A DNA stretch of 64,000 nt from Leptospiraceae bacterium (GCA_022402465.1 JAKRSH010000043.1:310001-374000); one strand, 5' to 3'; positions 19,801-27,497 are shown, counted from the stretch's first letter. Translations and numbers: made by a program. Notes: a model not told the origin generated them from the letters alone.

Positions 19801-20152
19801 TATCTGAAAATGGCTCATCTACCTTGATCCCATCCGATACTTTGTTTATAGAATTTTTAATAAGATCAAAGCATTTGAAAAGCAAGGTAACCAAACGAGT
19901 ATTAACTTCTAGAGAACCTTCTCGTATCTTCTGGAGAAGATTTTCCATTTTATGAGAAAGATCTGAAAGATGATAAAGTCCAACAAAGGCTGCAGAACTT
20001 TTTAGTGAATGTGCTGCGCGAAAAATATCATCAATTAGATTTTGATTATGGTGATCATTTTCTAAGAGTAAAAGGTTAGAATTTAATTCTTCAATTTGAT
20101 CTTCCGATTCTTCTAAAAAGAGTTCTGTGTATTCGCCTAATATTCCTGCCAC
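16805..20152 (-). CDS. cheA: Chemotaxis histidine kinase CheA with C-terminal CheC-like domain
   Basis: Chemotaxis kinase of 1115 residues, far longer than the usual 650-700. Order: HPt domain with phospho-acceptor His48 (RAAHSLKS), linker, a second small domain (about 175-270), dimerisation helices (about 340-390, LDQLMNNVGELV), ATPase domain with LIRNSIDHGIEL, RDDGKGLS and GRGVGMNVV, and CheW-like regulatory domain (about 590-720). A disordered linker rich in Ser, Lys, Gln and charged residues (about 750-915) leads to a CheC-like domain (about 918-1115). That domain holds one complete S-x3-E-x2-N-x22-P phosphatase motif (SVLGEISN to the Pro of SVPEF); in the first copy the Glu is replaced (SIMNTGMMNAA). 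The start is GTG behind GGAGAGGG. Confidence 0.94.
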   Translation of the reverse strand: MAGILGEYTELFLEESEDQIEELNSNLLLLENDHHNQNLIDDIFRAAHSLKSSAAFVGLYHLSDLSHKMENLLQKIREGSLEVNTRLVTLLFKCFDLIKNSINKVSDGIKVDEPFSDMIALLDDYEKNPDVADSSNDNNKPSNNKSNPNMNSKQGSQAKQGSEIKSKSSQAKTNSDALVISLDDVHELHQEISADPSLNLYKIRIILKADTPMKGLRFTLILQNLKTYGIIFKSKPTEEELESGYIGTSLYFVFLSKKREAEIHESANIDMVETIHVNRLKLPELPKKKEGSSQATKNSTESQDKTSTIIQNAVDAATQDNDTPQGDKAISDSKIVLKSIKVSSDKLDQLMNNVGELVITNSGFQKIYDDLIALFGDDTLFNDLKLKVDQINRISKDLQTGIMNIRMVPIGSVFNRFTRLVRDLSLETNKKVNLILKGENTELDKKVIDAIGEPLIHLIRNSIDHGIELPNERMKRGKDEYGTVELNAYQGGSNIMVEIRDDGKGLSRSKILEKAISSGLVTKEEASSLSDNDVYQFIFNAGFSTAEKITDISGRGVGMNVVNKLVQEFKGKIIINSQEGIGTSFTLSFPQALAIIPSILVIMEEEVYAFPLSEVSETIKVNLEQITTLEGHEIINLRGEVLPIYRLNRIIGLANRNDLTELPVIIVNYKSRKLGFIVDDLIGKHETVIKSLAKNYKNVPGLTGATIMGDGTIILVLDIPGLIELASSDDLTDTSTLGFKEMFRTSSVRSLETSDSEKLLKTSHATNIFNEQLYDLRSKDKSKNKRDRNRNDSQNGRTAASARKQLEKTNQAILDKAESREQDYLIMDEAAQSKLQKNETLQTPQSASAPLTIEGFSLGEIPPGVDVQSPPDELYSHLESKVSSEDEEHKRKASEIIKGFIEQKNERIKAVQPSQASEVSAILNQDQLRKLESIMNTGMMNAAMVLSQLVGKEVELFVPDISLTDKEGLARDIRYSDEKFFGMKIRMNGDLNGNLLMMFSEENGRNVAKELLRSKDENTNSILSDDSISVLGEISNIVCAGVINSLSNKTKTEILPSVPEFITGSFIEVLDIVKPERTKFLSMHTEFNQEGNNLLGLLLFLPDFDELVELISKIK

Positions 20153-20161
20153 TGCCCTCTC

Positions 20162-20653
20162 CTAGGAAATCTGTAGGAAATCAACCATTTGGTTAACTCC
20201 TAAATTTAGAATCAAATGATCATTTACTCTAGAAACACTATCGATTAACTTTCCATAGCTCAGAGCAAGATCATCGGTTGTATAATTAAGTTGAGAAATT
20301 GGAACTTTGATGACTTGTTTCACTTCATCTACGAAAATTCCAAATCGTTTTTCTTCTTTCATGATTACTATGAATCTTGAACTGGGTTTCAGTTCAGTAA
20401 AATCCATATCAAAGCGTTTTTTTAAATCGATAATAGGGATAATTTCTCCACGTAGATTGATGACTCCCAATACATAATCGTCAACATTTGGAATTCTTGT
20501 GATAGGAACTGGCTTGAGGATTTCATGAACAGTTAAGAGTTCTAATCCAAAAGATTCATGATTCACTAAAAAAGTTAGAAACTGTTCAACTTCTTCAGCA
20601 AGATATTCTTCTTCGTTTTCTTGGTTATCTTCTCTTAAATCTATCGCAGACAC
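20162..20653 (-). CDS. cheW: Chemotaxis coupling protein CheW
   Basis: Adaptor that links chemoreceptors to CheA. The 163-residue protein has an acidic leader (REDNQENEEEYLAEE) and then the SH3-like CheW fold: FLTFLVNHESFGLELLTVHEIL, PVTRIPNVDDYVLGVINLRGEI-type receptor and kinase binding region (here PITRIPNVDDYVLGVI) and IIDLKKRF. The start is GTG, with AAGGG nine bases upstream. It begins the cheW-cheA-cheB-cheY group and lies 45 bases after the cyclo-ligase gene on the same strand, so a promoter may lie in that gap or further upstream. Confidence 0.95.
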   Translation of the reverse strand: MSAIDLREDNQENEEEYLAEEVEQFLTFLVNHESFGLELLTVHEILKPVPITRIPNVDDYVLGVINLRGEIIPIIDLKKRFDMDFTELKPSSRFIVIMKEEKRFGIFVDEVKQVIKVPISQLNYTTDDLALSYGKLIDSVSRVNDHLILNLGVNQMVDFLQIS

Positions 20654-20698
20654 AATATTTTCCCTTATTTCTATATAGTAATATCGACAAATTATCCA

Positions 20699-21286
20699 TC
20701 AATCTAAAAAACCATTCAGTCCATTTTCAGAAATAGTAAACCCAGCTCTAATATCATGAGCTTCATAAGGAAATGGCATTCCATTGCATACTTCCCAAAT
20801 CACTGCATAGATAGATTTTCTAGCTACCTCTTGAAGATTCTGGTCGTAGTATCCAATTCCTCTACCTAAACGATATCCTTTCTCATGAAAAGCCAATCCT
20901 GGTAAAAAGATTAAATCAGCAATGCTTGGATGAATTTCTTTTGTTGCAGAATTTTCCTTGGGTTCCCAAATTCCAAAATTTCCTCTTTCCCAACCGGAGT
21001 CTGTAGATAGAAATTTTAACGTCGGTCTTTTATTAGATGTATTTATTCTAGGAAAATAAAACGCAATCTCTGGAAATTCATCCACCAATGGAAAAATATC
21101 TATCTCCCATCTATCACTCCGATAGGAAATGACTTTTTTAGGAGCTTTTGCGTACAAAATTTTTCGAATCTCATCTTGAACTATTAAAGCAATTTGGTCT
21201 TTGAGTTTTGGATCAAGATCTGAAATGATCTTCTTTGCATAGGATCGAAACTCTGATTTCGTATTAAGTTCAGGGGTAAATGTCAC
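20699..21286 (-). CDS. 5-formyltetrahydrofolate cyclo-ligase
   Basis: Folate enzyme that converts 5-formyl-THF to 5,10-methenyl-THF with ATP. The family signature is LIFLPGLAFHEKGYRLGRGIGYYDQ, with the nucleotide-binding GRGxGYYD. The N-terminal ATP-contact pattern is degenerate but present (FRSYAKKIISDLDP). The start is GTG inside the 3' end of zapA, a 17-base overlap, with GAGGGA upstream. The zapA-ygfA order is well known from proteobacteria, where the 6S RNA gene lies between them; here there is no room for that RNA. Confidence 0.88.
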   Translation of the reverse strand: MTFTPELNTKSEFRSYAKKIISDLDPKLKDQIALIVQDEIRKILYAKAPKKVISYRSDRWEIDIFPLVDEFPEIAFYFPRINTSNKRPTLKFLSTDSGWERGNFGIWEPKENSATKEIHPSIADLIFLPGLAFHEKGYRLGRGIGYYDQNLQEVARKSIYAVIWEVCNGMPFPYEAHDIRAGFTISENGLNGFLD

Positions 21287-21584
21287 CGATGATTCCCTCT
21301 TCTAGAAGAGAGATAATCTTCTTCGTCTTTTCTTCTATTAAAGGATTACTTGGTTCAGAACCCTCATTGAGATTTTTTGCTTGGTGCAATTCGTCCGCTA
21401 TATTTAGAGCACAGAGGATTGCAATTCGAGTCTTAGAAGCAGATGGGAGAGAGGCTTGCAACTCTTTGCATCTCTCATCAACCATTCTTGCAATTTCAAC
21501 TATAGTGGTTTGGTCTGTCTCGCCTAAGATCGTATAGTCTTCTTCGAGTATCCGAACTTTTACACGAGATGGAGAAGTCTCCAT
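21270..21584 (-). CDS. zapA: Cell division protein ZapA
   Basis: Small FtsZ-ring stabiliser of 104 residues. It shows the ZapA N-terminal beta segment (RVKVRILEEDYTILGE), the helix with MVDERCKEL, and the central helix RIAILCALNIADELHQAK that forms the dimer and tetramer. It follows the coiled-coil gene by 6 bases and overlaps the cyclo-ligase gene by 17. The upstream coiled-coil protein could be a division partner, which is inference from position only. Confidence 0.85.
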   Translation of the reverse strand: METSPSRVKVRILEEDYTILGETDQTTIVEIARMVDERCKELQASLPSASKTRIAILCALNIADELHQAKNLNEGSEPSNPLIEEKTKKIISLLEEGIIGDIYP

Positions 21585-21590
21585 AGGGAT

Positions 21591-22262
21591 TTAGGTAGGC
21601 TCTTCCTCTATGATAAGGAAATCGTCATCATCATCCGCATCAAAGACATTGATGGTATCGTCATCATCTTCGATTATAATATCATCTTCGTCATCCAATT
21701 CTATCATTTCTGGAGGTGCTGATTGGGTCTGGGCTGGAACACTGACCTTCTCAGAAGCAAAACCTGGAGATGGAGCAGATGAAATTTCCTCTTCCGAAAG
21801 AATTTCGTCCTCGTCATCATCTAGTAAGATAATCTCGTCGTCGTCTTCTAGATCGCTTGGGCTCAAAGTTGCAGGAGCAGCTGAAGAACTGCCAGCGGCT
21901 TGGGTAAAAGATGAAGAACTTTCTTGTGCGGAAGGAGCTGGCTTGGAAGCTAGATTGCTTGAGCTAGAACCTGAACTTGGAATTCCATCCAATCGACCCA
22001 TGAGTCGATTGATCTTTGTTTCCAAAAGTTCTTCTCGTGATTTGAGGTCGGCAAGTTCCTTTTCAGAAACTTCTAATTGCTTACGAAGAGAATTTAGCTC
22101 TCTTTCTTTCTCTTCCATAGCCAGTTTCATCTGGTCATTCTCTGCTCTGAGAGTTTCGTTTTCTGATTCTAGTCTACTATTCTCAGAACGTAAATCTCCT
22201 ATGAGTTCTAGAGCTTTGATTACCTTAGACTCAAGGTCTTCTATGGTTTGAACTGTAAGCAT
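21591..22262 (-). CDS. Coiled-coil protein with acidic C-terminal tail, possible division factor
   Basis: Not assigned to a family. The first half (about 5-95) is an uninterrupted coiled coil with heptads of Leu and charged residues (IEDLESKVIKALELIGDL, then repeated ENETLRAEN-type segments). This is followed by a Ser/Ala/Pro-rich linker and an extremely acidic tail containing runs such as LEDDDEIILLDDDED and IIIEDDDDTINVFDADDDD. Its position directly upstream of zapA, with a 6-base gap, suggests a ZapB-like or DivIVA-like role. The acidic tail makes the opposite strand look open; I do not regard that as coding. Confidence 0.75.
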   Translation of the reverse strand: MLTVQTIEDLESKVIKALELIGDLRSENSRLESENETLRAENDQMKLAMEEKERELNSLRKQLEVSEKELADLKSREELLETKINRLMGRLDGIPSSGSSSSNLASKPAPSAQESSSSFTQAAGSSSAAPATLSPSDLEDDDEIILLDDDEDEILSEEEISSAPSPGFASEKVSVPAQTQSAPPEMIELDDEDDIIIEDDDDTINVFDADDDDDFLIIEEEPT

Positions 22263-22311
22263 TCTCTATCCGCCTTCTATAACAACATTTTACAAAGAAG
22301 TCTATCTTAAA

Positions 22312-22334
22312 TCAAGACTAATTTGCTGTCTTGA
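22312..22334 (-). terminator. Candidate hairpin overlapping the end of rplT
   Basis: A 7-bp inverted repeat TCAAGAC/GTCTTGA (22312-22318 and 22328-22334) with a 9-base loop lies across the rplT stop codon. On the minus strand it is followed by TTTAAG only, so the U-tract is weak. It may end or attenuate the infC-rpmI-rplT transcript. Confidence 0.3.
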
Positions 22335-22671
22335 CTTTTTCTACGATTGCAGTAAAAACTTCTTTGTTTCTAAAAGCAAGTTCCGCTAGAGCTTTGCGAT
22401 CCAATTCGATTCCAAGCTTCTTCAAACCATTCATAAATCTAGAATAGCTCATCCCATTTTCACGAGAAGCTGCATTGATACGAATAATCCAAAGCTTGCG
22501 AAATTCAGATTTTTTCTTTCTTCTGTCTCGGTATGCCCATTGACCCGCTTTCATTACTGCAGACTTTGCAGTTCTAAAAAGCTTGGATCTACCACCTCTA
22601 AAGCCTCTTGCAGCTCTTAGGATTTTCTTTCTTCTATTCTTATGTATTGTTCCGTTGATTGCTCGTGCCAT
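22318..22671 (-). CDS. rplT: 50S ribosomal protein L20
   Basis: Large-subunit assembly protein of 117 residues, the normal family length. It shows the very basic N-terminal extension ([20 protein letters not shown]), the [23 protein letters not shown] core and the C-terminal [15 protein letters not shown]. It starts 3 bases after rpmI in the conserved infC-rpmI-rplT order. In many bacteria L20 represses this operon by binding its mRNA; I see no clear copy of that RNA site here. Confidence 0.97.
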   Translation of the reverse strand: MARAINGTIHKNRRKKILRAARGFRGGRSKLFRTAKSAVMKAGQWAYRDRRKKKSEFRKLWIIRINAASRENGMSYSRFMNGLKKLGIELDRKALAELAFRNKEVFTAIVEKVKTAN

Positions 22672-22674
22672 TTC

Positions 22675-22881
22675 TTATTCTCCGTAGGGAAGTAGTTTTC
22701 TAATGTGACCTGCATCACATTCTTTCACTACATGGGTTCCACCCAATCTTCTCTTCGCTTTTGGGGATTTCTTTTCCAAGATGTGTCTAGTTTTAGCTCC
22801 ACCTCTTAGAAATTTACCATTTTTAGTAGCGCGAAATCTTTTCTTAGCTGCACGATTCGTCTTTAATTTATAACCAGCCAT
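22675..22881 (-). CDS. rpmI: 50S ribosomal protein L35
   Basis: Large-subunit protein of 68 residues. The sequence KLKTNRAAKKRFRATKNGKFLR followed by RHILEKKSPKAKRRLGGTHVV is characteristic of L35. It lies between infC (44 bases away) and rplT (3 bases away), the standard order. The ATG is preceded by GGAG. Confidence 0.96.
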   Translation of the reverse strand: MAGYKLKTNRAAKKRFRATKNGKFLRGGAKTRHILEKKSPKAKRRLGGTHVVKECDAGHIRKLLPYGE

Positions 22882-22925
22882 TCTCCAACGTCCTTTTCTT
22901 TCTCAAAATTAATAAGTATTGTTTG

Positions 22926-23471
22926 TTAGCCTTTAGGGTTCAGAACTACTACTATAGTTCTTCCATCTTGGGCAGGTTGCTTCTCTGGATTGGCATGATC
23001 TTTTAAATCTTCCAACATCCTGTTCACAACATTCATTCCTAAATCTGCATGAAGCATCTCTCTTCCCCGAAAACGTAGAGTAAGTTTAACCTTATCTCCT
23101 TTCTGAAGAAACTCAATTGCATGTTTCTTCTTGATTTCATAGTCGTTGCTTTCAATACGAGGTCGGATTTTAATTTCCTTAATCGTAACAACATGCTGCT
23201 TCTTCTTCGCTTCTTTTGTCTTCTTGAGCTGTTCGAATCGGTACTTACCGTAATCAATCAGTTTACAAACGTGTAAATCCTGGTCAGCTGAAACCTCTAC
23301 GAGATCCAGTTCTGCCTCACGAGCTTTTGCAAGTGCTTCTTCAATCGTTACAATGAGTGGACCCTCATCCGTAACCAATCGAACCTTTTCAACGCCCTTG
23401 ATCTGTTCATTGATTCTTGTATTCGAAAATCTATCGTTTGCCTGTTTTTGATTCGTTGACCTCTTCTGCAT
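22926..23471 (-). CDS. infC: Translation initiation factor IF-3
   Basis: Initiation factor that binds the 30S subunit and checks start-codon pairing. The N-domain carries [15 protein letters not shown] and [17 protein letters not shown]; the linker and C-domain carry [32 protein letters not shown] and [14 protein letters not shown]. At 181 residues it is full length. The start used is an ordinary ATG with GGAG five bases upstream, unlike the rare AUU used for autoregulation in E. coli. It follows thrS by 59 bases. Confidence 0.96.
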   Translation of the reverse strand: MQKRSTNQKQANDRFSNTRINEQIKGVEKVRLVTDEGPLIVTIEEALAKAREAELDLVEVSADQDLHVCKLIDYGKYRFEQLKKTKEAKKKQHVVTIKEIKIRPRIESNDYEIKKKHAIEFLQKGDKVKLTLRFRGREMLHADLGMNVVNRMLEDLKDHANPEKQPAQDGRTIVVVLNPKG

Positions 23472-23530
23472 TCATTCTCCAGCTATAAATTTCCATAATT
23501 TTAGAGGAAATCCCCAAGACAATCGATTTT

Positions 23531-25462
23531 TCATAAATCACTGGAAAGTAATTGGAAAAATGCATTTTTATCCATACTTTCTGTTGTCTCTTCCCCTCTT
23601 TTTCGGATTGATACTGTATTTCCAGCAACTTCCTTGTCTCCAATGATCACTAAATAATTCACCTTGCGTAAGATTGCCTCACGAATCTTGGCTCCAATTT
23701 TCTCATTGCGAAGATCTGTCTCTATCCTGTAACCTTGGGAAATTAATTCTGAAGCCAAGTTAGACGCATAATCAGAATGGGGCTCTGCAACAGTAAGAAT
23801 TCGCATTTGAACGGGAGAAAGCCAAAGAGGAAATTTACCTTCAAAATGCTCTATCAATATTCCTATAAATCTTTCTAAAGATCCATAAATCGCTCTATGA
23901 AGCATAACAGGGCGATGCTTCTTGCCATCATTAGCTGTGTATTCCAACTCAAAACGATTCGGCATGGAAAAGTCTACCTGAATCGTTCCACATTGCCACA
24001 AACGTCCTAGGCTATCTTTGATGTTGAATTCAATCTTTGGTCCATAAAAAGCGCCCTCGCCTTCTTTGATTCCAAATTCCAAACCATTATCCTGGAGAGA
24101 GGTCTTAAGAGAGTTAGTTGCAAGCTCCCAATCCTCATCGGAGCCTTGGCTCTTCTCAGGTCTAGTAGCAACAAAGGTCAAAAATTCAGTAAAACCAAAC
24201 TTACGATAAACATCAAAAGTAAAATCTATGATTGCCTTCACTTCTGCTTGCAAGGTTTCTTGGGAACAAAAGATATGAGCATCATCTTGTGTAAATGCTC
24301 TAACGCGGAATAAACCATGAAGGACACCTGAAAGCTCATGCCTGTGAACCGTTCCAAGCTCCATATAACGAATTGGTAATTCTCGATAGGAGTGCATATG
24401 GTGCTTGAAGACTAGAGAGCAGCCAGGACAGTTCATAGGCTTCACTGCAAAATCCTCTTCGTCAATTTGTGTGAAGTACATATTCTCGTGAAAATTATCC
24501 CAGTGCCCAGATCTCTTCCATAGAGTAGAATTTAAAATTGCGGGAGTTTTAATTTCTTGATAACCTCTCTGGAAGCACTCAGATCGTATGTACTCCGCTA
24601 AAGTATTCCAAAGTATAGTTCCCTTAGGATGCCAAAAGGGAAATCCAGGTGCCTCATCTTGGAAAGAAAATAAATCCATTTCCTTTCCTAACTTTCTGTG
24701 ATCCCTTTTCTTTGCTTCTTCAACTTGGAAGATATAATCATCCAGTTCTTTCTTAGAAGGAAAAGAGACACCGTAGATGCGAGTTAACATCTTATTGTCT
24801 TTGTTTGCCTTCCAATAAGCTCCACTAATAGCAGTTAATTTAAATGCTTTCAGTAAGGACGTGTTAGGGACATGAGGACCACGACAAAGATCATACCATT
24901 CACCCTGCCCATAGAGAGAAACAGTATCATCAGTGAATCCAGCTATTAGTTCCGCCTTATAGATCTCACCTTCCTTTTCAAATTTTGCGATAGCGTCTTT
25001 TCTAGTGAGAACAGATCTATGAACATCAAGACCTTCCTTCACTATCTTAGCCATTTCTGCTTCTATCTTGGGGAGATCTTCGGTTGTAATCACTGCCTCA
25101 GCAAAATCAATATCATAATAAAAAAATCCAGGTCCAGTTTCTATGACTGGGCCCACAGTTAGCTTTGCATCTTTCCAAAGTCTTTGGACAGCTTGCCCGA
25201 GTAAATGGGCCGTAGAATGGTGGAAGATTTCTTTGCCATCTTTGTCTTGAAAGGTGAGAAATTTAACCTTACAAGTCCTTTGTGGTTTATAACTTAAATC
25301 AACTAATGTGTCACCATCCAACTCAACTCCCAAGGCCTTGGACTTTAAGAAGGGAAGGAATTCTAAAATGAATTCCTGGAAGGATTGGTCCGTACTCCAT
25401 GGTTTGGAAGAACCATCGGGAAGTTGGATTTCTATAGTTTTTATAGGATTGCTAACTGACAT
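23531..25462 (-). CDS. thrS: Threonyl-tRNA synthetase
   Basis: Class II synthetase of 643 residues. Order: TGS domain (about 8-65), editing domain with [16 protein letters not shown] (HxxxH), then the catalytic core with the zinc-binding Cys in [13 protein letters not shown], motif 2 [14 protein letters not shown], motif 3 near [16 protein letters not shown], and a C-terminal anticodon-binding domain ([14 protein letters not shown] onwards). It heads thrS-infC-rpmI-rplT, a conserved order. The 174 bases upstream contain several hairpins that could be the glnB terminator or a leader. No T-box was seen. Confidence 0.97.
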   Translation of the reverse strand: MSVSNPIKTIEIQLPDGSSKPWSTDQSFQEFILEFLPFLKSKALGVELDGDTLVDLSYKPQRTCKVKFLTFQDKDGKEIFHHSTAHLLGQAVQRLWKDAKLTVGPVIETGPGFFYYDIDFAEAVITTEDLPKIEAEMAKIVKEGLDVHRSVLTRKDAIAKFEKEGEIYKAELIAGFTDDTVSLYGQGEWYDLCRGPHVPNTSLLKAFKLTAISGAYWKANKDNKMLTRIYGVSFPSKKELDDYIFQVEEAKKRDHRKLGKEMDLFSFQDEAPGFPFWHPKGTILWNTLAEYIRSECFQRGYQEIKTPAILNSTLWKRSGHWDNFHENMYFTQIDEEDFAVKPMNCPGCSLVFKHHMHSYRELPIRYMELGTVHRHELSGVLHGLFRVRAFTQDDAHIFCSQETLQAEVKAIIDFTFDVYRKFGFTEFLTFVATRPEKSQGSDEDWELATNSLKTSLQDNGLEFGIKEGEGAFYGPKIEFNIKDSLGRLWQCGTIQVDFSMPNRFELEYTANDGKKHRPVMLHRAIYGSLERFIGILIEHFEGKFPLWLSPVQMRILTVAEPHSDYASNLASELISQGYRIETDLRNEKIGAKIREAILRKVNYLVIIGDKEVAGNTVSIRKRGEETTESMDKNAFFQLLSSDL

Positions 25463-25512
25463 GATATCTATAGCTAGACTGTGAAAAGCTAGAGAATTTT
25501 CCAGTAGAAAAC

Positions 25513-25558
25513 AAAAAAGACAGCCTAAGCTCTAGATTTACCTAGGATTAAGCTGTCT
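25513..25558 (-). terminator. Rho-independent terminator after glnB
   Basis: The arms at 25518-25528 and 25548-25558 pair over 11 positions with one mismatch (AGACAGC is the perfect outer part), enclosing a 19-base loop. On the minus strand the hairpin is followed at once by six T (25513-25518). It lies 79 bases beyond the glnB stop and about 50 bases before the thrS ATG, so it should end amtB-glnB transcription. It could instead be an attenuator of thrS. Confidence 0.65.
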
Positions 25559-25563
25559 GCCTT

Positions 25564-25620
25564 GGGCGAATGCCCTCAAAGCGGAAAGATTCACAACCAG
25601 TGCAGAATAATTTCTACACT
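25564..25620. other. Two further hairpins between glnB and thrS
   Basis: GGGC-GAAT-GCCC at 25564-25575 is a compact 4-bp hairpin. AGTG-AGAA pairs with TTCT-CACT at 25599-25620, nine pairs with one mismatch and a TAAT loop, 16 bases after the glnB stop. Neither has a T-run. Together with the terminator at 25513-25558 they make this short gap unusually structured. Confidence 0.45.
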
Positions 25621-25636
25621 GAATGCAAAGTACGGA

Positions 25637-25981
25637 TTAAACCGCTGCCTTACCTCTTTCTCCAGTTCTGATTCGAATGACTTCTTCTAGAGGCATAATC
25701 ATGATTTTACCATCACCAACTGCTCCATCACCATTCTTTGCAGATTTGAGAATTGCATCCACTGTAGGCTTAACAAATTCATCATTCACTGCAATTTCTA
25801 GACGAACTTTTCTTAGAAGGTTCACAGTGTATTCATGTCCTCTAAAAACTTCAGTCTTCCCTTTTTGTTGGCCATAACCTTGCACATCACTTACAGTTAA
25901 TCTGTAAATTTCGGATTTAGTTAATTCTGCTTTTACTTCTTCCAGCTTATGTGGCTGGATGATTGCTACGATTAATTTCAT
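25637..25981 (-). CDS. glnB: Nitrogen regulatory protein PII
   Basis: PII signal protein of 114 residues (GlnB or GlnK type), which senses 2-oxoglutarate and ATP/ADP and blocks or frees AmtB. It has the N-terminal MKLIVAIIQPHKLEEV, a T-loop GQQKGKTEVFRGHEYTVN with Tyr51 at the uridylylation position, and a B-loop close to GDGAVGDGKIMI. The usual signature is complete. It starts 21 bases after amtB with an AGGAG site, so the pair is one operon. Linkage to amtB favours the GlnK role. Confidence 0.95.
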   Translation of the reverse strand: MKLIVAIIQPHKLEEVKAELTKSEIYRLTVSDVQGYGQQKGKTEVFRGHEYTVNLLRKVRLEIAVNDEFVKPTVDAILKSAKNGDGAVGDGKIMIMPLEEVIRIRTGERGKAAV

Positions 25982-26002
25982 ATTATTCTCCTATTAAAAT
26001 AA

Positions 26003-27322
26003 TTAAATGCTGTATCCACTCTCACCATGGATCTCTGAGTCTAGACCTGCAATTTCTTTTTCTTCTGAAATTCTTAGACCTATGGTTTTTTCTATCACAA
26101 ATGCGATAATGTAGGAAACACCAAAAGAATAAGCCCCAGTTGCAAGTACGGAAACTGTTTGAACCCAAACCTGTGCTCCACGAGATGTGATGCCTTCTGC
26201 TAATTCTACAGCAAAAACACCAGTGAGGATAGCGCCAAGAGCTCCACCCACACCATGGATACCGAAAGCATCCAGTGAATCATCGTAACCCAATTTATTT
26301 TTCATTAAGATTGCTCCATAACAAATAGGGGATACAATCAATCCCATGATGATAGCGCCCATTGGTTCTGTAGTTCCAGCTGCTGGAGTAATAACAACCA
26401 AACCTGCAACTATACCAGAGGCAGCACCAAGTGCTGTTGCTTTCTTTGTATGCAACCACTCTAAAAGCATCCAAGCTGAACCGGCTGCTGCAGGAGCAAT
26501 CAAGGTCACTGCAAGTGCTCTACCTGCTGTTCCATCAGAGGCTAGTCCAGATCCTGCGTTGAACCCAAACCAACCAAACCAAAGTAGACCAGAACCTATC
26601 AAAGTATATGTTAGGTTATTTGGTTTCATAATAGTGCTTGCATCACCTTTTCGTTTACCTATAACCAGTACAGCTGCTAGTCCTGCAATACCAGAAATTA
26701 AGTGAACCACAGTTCCACCAGCGAAGTCGATAGCGCCATCAGCAGCTAACCAACCACCACCCCAAACCCAATGCCAGACTGGATCGTATACCAAAGTGGA
26801 CCATAGCAAAATGAACACTATGTATCCTGAAAGCTTTACTCTTTCTGCAACTGCTCCTGAAATAAGAGCTGGAGTAATCAATGCAAAAGTACCTTGGAAG
26901 ACAAAGAAAACAAATTCAGGAATGCTTCCCTGCATTGAATCTATTGTTACACCATTTAAGAATAGTTTGTCGAACCCACCAAAGAAAGGATTATCACCTG
27001 TTGTAGCAAAACTATAGCCAATGATAGTCCACTGAAGTGTGAGCACTAGAATAGCAACAAAACTATGCATCATTGTAGAAAGAACGTTCTTAGAGCGAAC
27101 GATTCCACCATAAAACAAAGCAAGACCAGGGATCATAAAGAATACAAAACTGGATGCAACTATCATCCAAGCAGTATCAGCTTTATCTAAAACATCCCCA
27201 GCTTCTGCTGGAGCTGCTGCATCTTGAGCAAACAAGAATCCAGGAGCCATTAGTATTAGGAGCAGGAAGATTCTTGACGAAATCTTAGCAATGCCCACTT
27301 TTTTCAAAAATTTTTCAATCAT
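26003..27322 (-). CDS. amtB: Ammonium transporter
   Basis: Inner-membrane ammonium channel of the Amt/MEP/Rh family, 439 residues, with a cleavable N-terminal signal-like segment (about 1-33, ending LFAQDAAA) and eleven membrane helices. Family motifs include FFMIPGLALFYGG, the pore region DFAGGTVVHLISG with the first conserved His, WFGWFGFNAGS, and DAFGIHGVGGALGAILTG with the second His. It is first in amtB-glnB. A sigma-54 promoter lies at 27363-27378 and inverted repeats lie further upstream, so expression should respond to nitrogen status. Confidence 0.96.
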   Translation of the reverse strand: MIEKFLKKVGIAKISSRIFLLLILMAPGFLFAQDAAAPAEAGDVLDKADTAWMIVASSFVFFMIPGLALFYGGIVRSKNVLSTMMHSFVAILVLTLQWTIIGYSFATTGDNPFFGGFDKLFLNGVTIDSMQGSIPEFVFFVFQGTFALITPALISGAVAERVKLSGYIVFILLWSTLVYDPVWHWVWGGGWLAADGAIDFAGGTVVHLISGIAGLAAVLVIGKRKGDASTIMKPNNLTYTLIGSGLLWFGWFGFNAGSGLASDGTAGRALAVTLIAPAAAGSAWMLLEWLHTKKATALGAASGIVAGLVVITPAAGTTEPMGAIIMGLIVSPICYGAILMKNKLGYDDSLDAFGIHGVGGALGAILTGVFAVELAEGITSRGAQVWVQTVSVLATGAYSFGVSYIIAFVIEKTIGLRISEEKEIAGLDSEIHGESGYSI

Positions 27323-27362
27323 ATTTTTCTACCTATCCATTGAGGAAACTTAGTCTTTTTTG

Positions 27363-27378
27363 TGCAACTTACGTACCA
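27363..27378 (-). promoter_or_regulatory. Sigma-54 (RpoN) promoter of amtB-glnB
   Basis: Minus-strand TGGTACGTAAGTTGCA matches the -24/-12 consensus TGGCACG-N4-TTGCW with a single mismatch and the exact GG-N10-GC spacing. Transcription would begin near 27352, giving a leader of about 30 bases that holds an AGG ribosome site. Sigma-54 control of ammonium transporters is well known in many bacteria. Confidence 0.8.
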
Positions 27379-27421
27379 AATAGAATATTTGTTTATTTTT
27401 ACTAAGATAATGCTTTAATTT

Positions 27422-27470
27422 TAAGCAAATTGACAAGTAAGGGAATCCTTTAGCAACAACCATTTGCTTA
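27422..27470. repeat. 9-bp inverted repeat upstream of amtB
   Basis: TAAGCAAAT (27422-27430) and ATTTGCTTA (27462-27470) are perfect reverse complements separated by 31 bases. They lie about 70-118 bases upstream of the inferred amtB start site, the usual range for an enhancer-binding activator. The right arm touches the larger palindrome at 27469-27497. Confidence 0.5.
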
Positions 27471-27497
27471 TAATTTAAACATTACGTTTAAATTATA
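27469..27497. promoter_or_regulatory. 12-bp perfect palindrome, candidate operator or enhancer site
   Basis: TATAATTTAAAC and GTTTAAATTATA are perfect reverse complements around a 5-base spacer. The site lies between divergent genes, about 130 bases upstream of the inferred amtB start site and 73 bases before the hypothetical gene at 27570. A dimeric regulator site is more likely than a terminator, since no transcript is expected to end here. Confidence 0.6.

Noticed and set aside
21270-21286. 6S RNA gene next to the zapA and cyclo-ligase genes, as in proteobacteria
   Set aside because: The two genes overlap by 17 bases, so there is no space for an RNA gene.
21610-22251. Open plus-strand frame of about 213 codons opposite the coiled-coil gene
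   Set aside because: It is a Ser-rich mirror of the acidic tail (GAT/GAA repeats); the minus-strand gene has coiled-coil structure and operon context.
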